From positions 11,427 to 75,426 of the forward strand of contig JBGPHC010000020.1 of NCBI GenBank assembly GCA_041484195.1: 64,000 bases of DNA, written 5' to 3'. The DNA comes from PSRI01 sp041484195. GTDB lineage: Bacteria; Bacteroidota; Bacteroidia; Chitinophagales; Chitinophagaceae. Of the stretch, positions 63,852 to 64,000 are shown piece by piece. The notes below the pieces were generated by a model that was given only the letters and a program-made list of their open reading frames with translations, had not been told where the DNA came from and made no database searches. Both the position numbers and the translations under genes were made by a program. Numbering within the stretch: position 1 is the first letter of the stretch; each line of letters begins with the position of its first letter.

Positions 63852-64000
63852 CAGGTAAATAGTCGTTCCTTAAGAAGCTAAGAAATGCACAATTGGGGGG
63901 CGTTTGAGGATAAAAAAGGTTGAAAAAGTTTACCATAAAACTGAAATTTGTATTGAAAACCTTGCAGATTTTATGCTATCCAAACAACCATCCAAATCGC

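Overview
The window looks like part of a Bacteroidota chromosome, most likely Chitinophagaceae or a close relative. The signs are DUF1680/GH127 carbohydrate enzymes, a type IX secretion sorting domain, a long SecA (1110 aa) with an intact zinc tail, a four-helix-bundle intervening protein, two large bacterial alpha-2-macroglobulins, and promoters with a TAnnTTTG -7 box instead of the enterobacterial -35/-10 pair. This placement comes from gene content and motifs, not from a database search.

Layout. (1) 1-9.5 kb, + strand: a plant-glycan locus with a GH51 arabinofuranosidase tail, two GH127 beta-L-arabinofuranosidases, a GH5-like enzyme and a DUF4964/5127/4965/1793 'glutaminase-like' protein cut by one in-frame TAA. 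An FAD-dependent D-amino-acid/hydroxyproline-type dehydrogenase follows. (2) 9.5-10.35 kb: gene-free, holding two near-identical copies, 367 bp apart, of a putative structured RNA, each ending in its own terminator-like hairpin. (3) 10.35-22.8 kb, - strand: beta-CASP nuclease, DUF4442 protein, thioredoxin-fold protein, membrane-anchored papain-like peptidase, then PbpC and its usual partner, a YfhM-type alpha-2-macroglobulin. (4) 23-27.6 kb: an orphan membrane protein and an AT-rich island with a lipoprotein and a T9SS-exported BNR-repeat protein. (5) 27.6-33.3 kb, - strand: lysA, scpB, a four-helix-bundle gene between inverted repeats, atpG, and a phosphoethanolamine-transferase-like enzyme. 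(6) 33.6-39.7 kb, + strand: secA, deoC, SPOR protein, M20 amidohydrolase. (7) 39.7-41.3 kb: a small Clp_N-domain gene split in two by a roughly 0.9-kb segment that carries a CPBP membrane protease and is bounded by imperfect inverted repeats. (8) 41.4-47.2 kb, - strand: TlpA-like protein, a small secreted protein, and a seven-gene YtrA-type operon (two ABC ATPase/permease pairs, GntR regulator, adhesin-like protein, 58-aa membrane peptide) with a perfect 9-bp inverted repeat just downstream of its promoter -7 box. (9) 47.3-63.4 kb: M16 protease, maeB, lipoprotein, MlaE/MlaF-type lipid transporter pair, sucD, a 2059-aa second alpha-2-macroglobulin and a small membrane protein. (10) Right edge: a 5'-shortened MtfA-like zinc peptidase.

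How the genes may work together. The first block should take L-arabinose off plant polymers or arabinosylated hydroxyproline-rich proteins. PbpC and alpha-2-macroglobulin probably form an envelope repair and protease-trapping pair. The GntR operon is probably an autorepressed envelope-stress or drug-export system. The most noteworthy non-coding or mobile signals are the twin RNA, the cassette that splits the Clp_N gene, the flanked four-helix-bundle gene and the single nonsense codon in the glutaminase-like gene.
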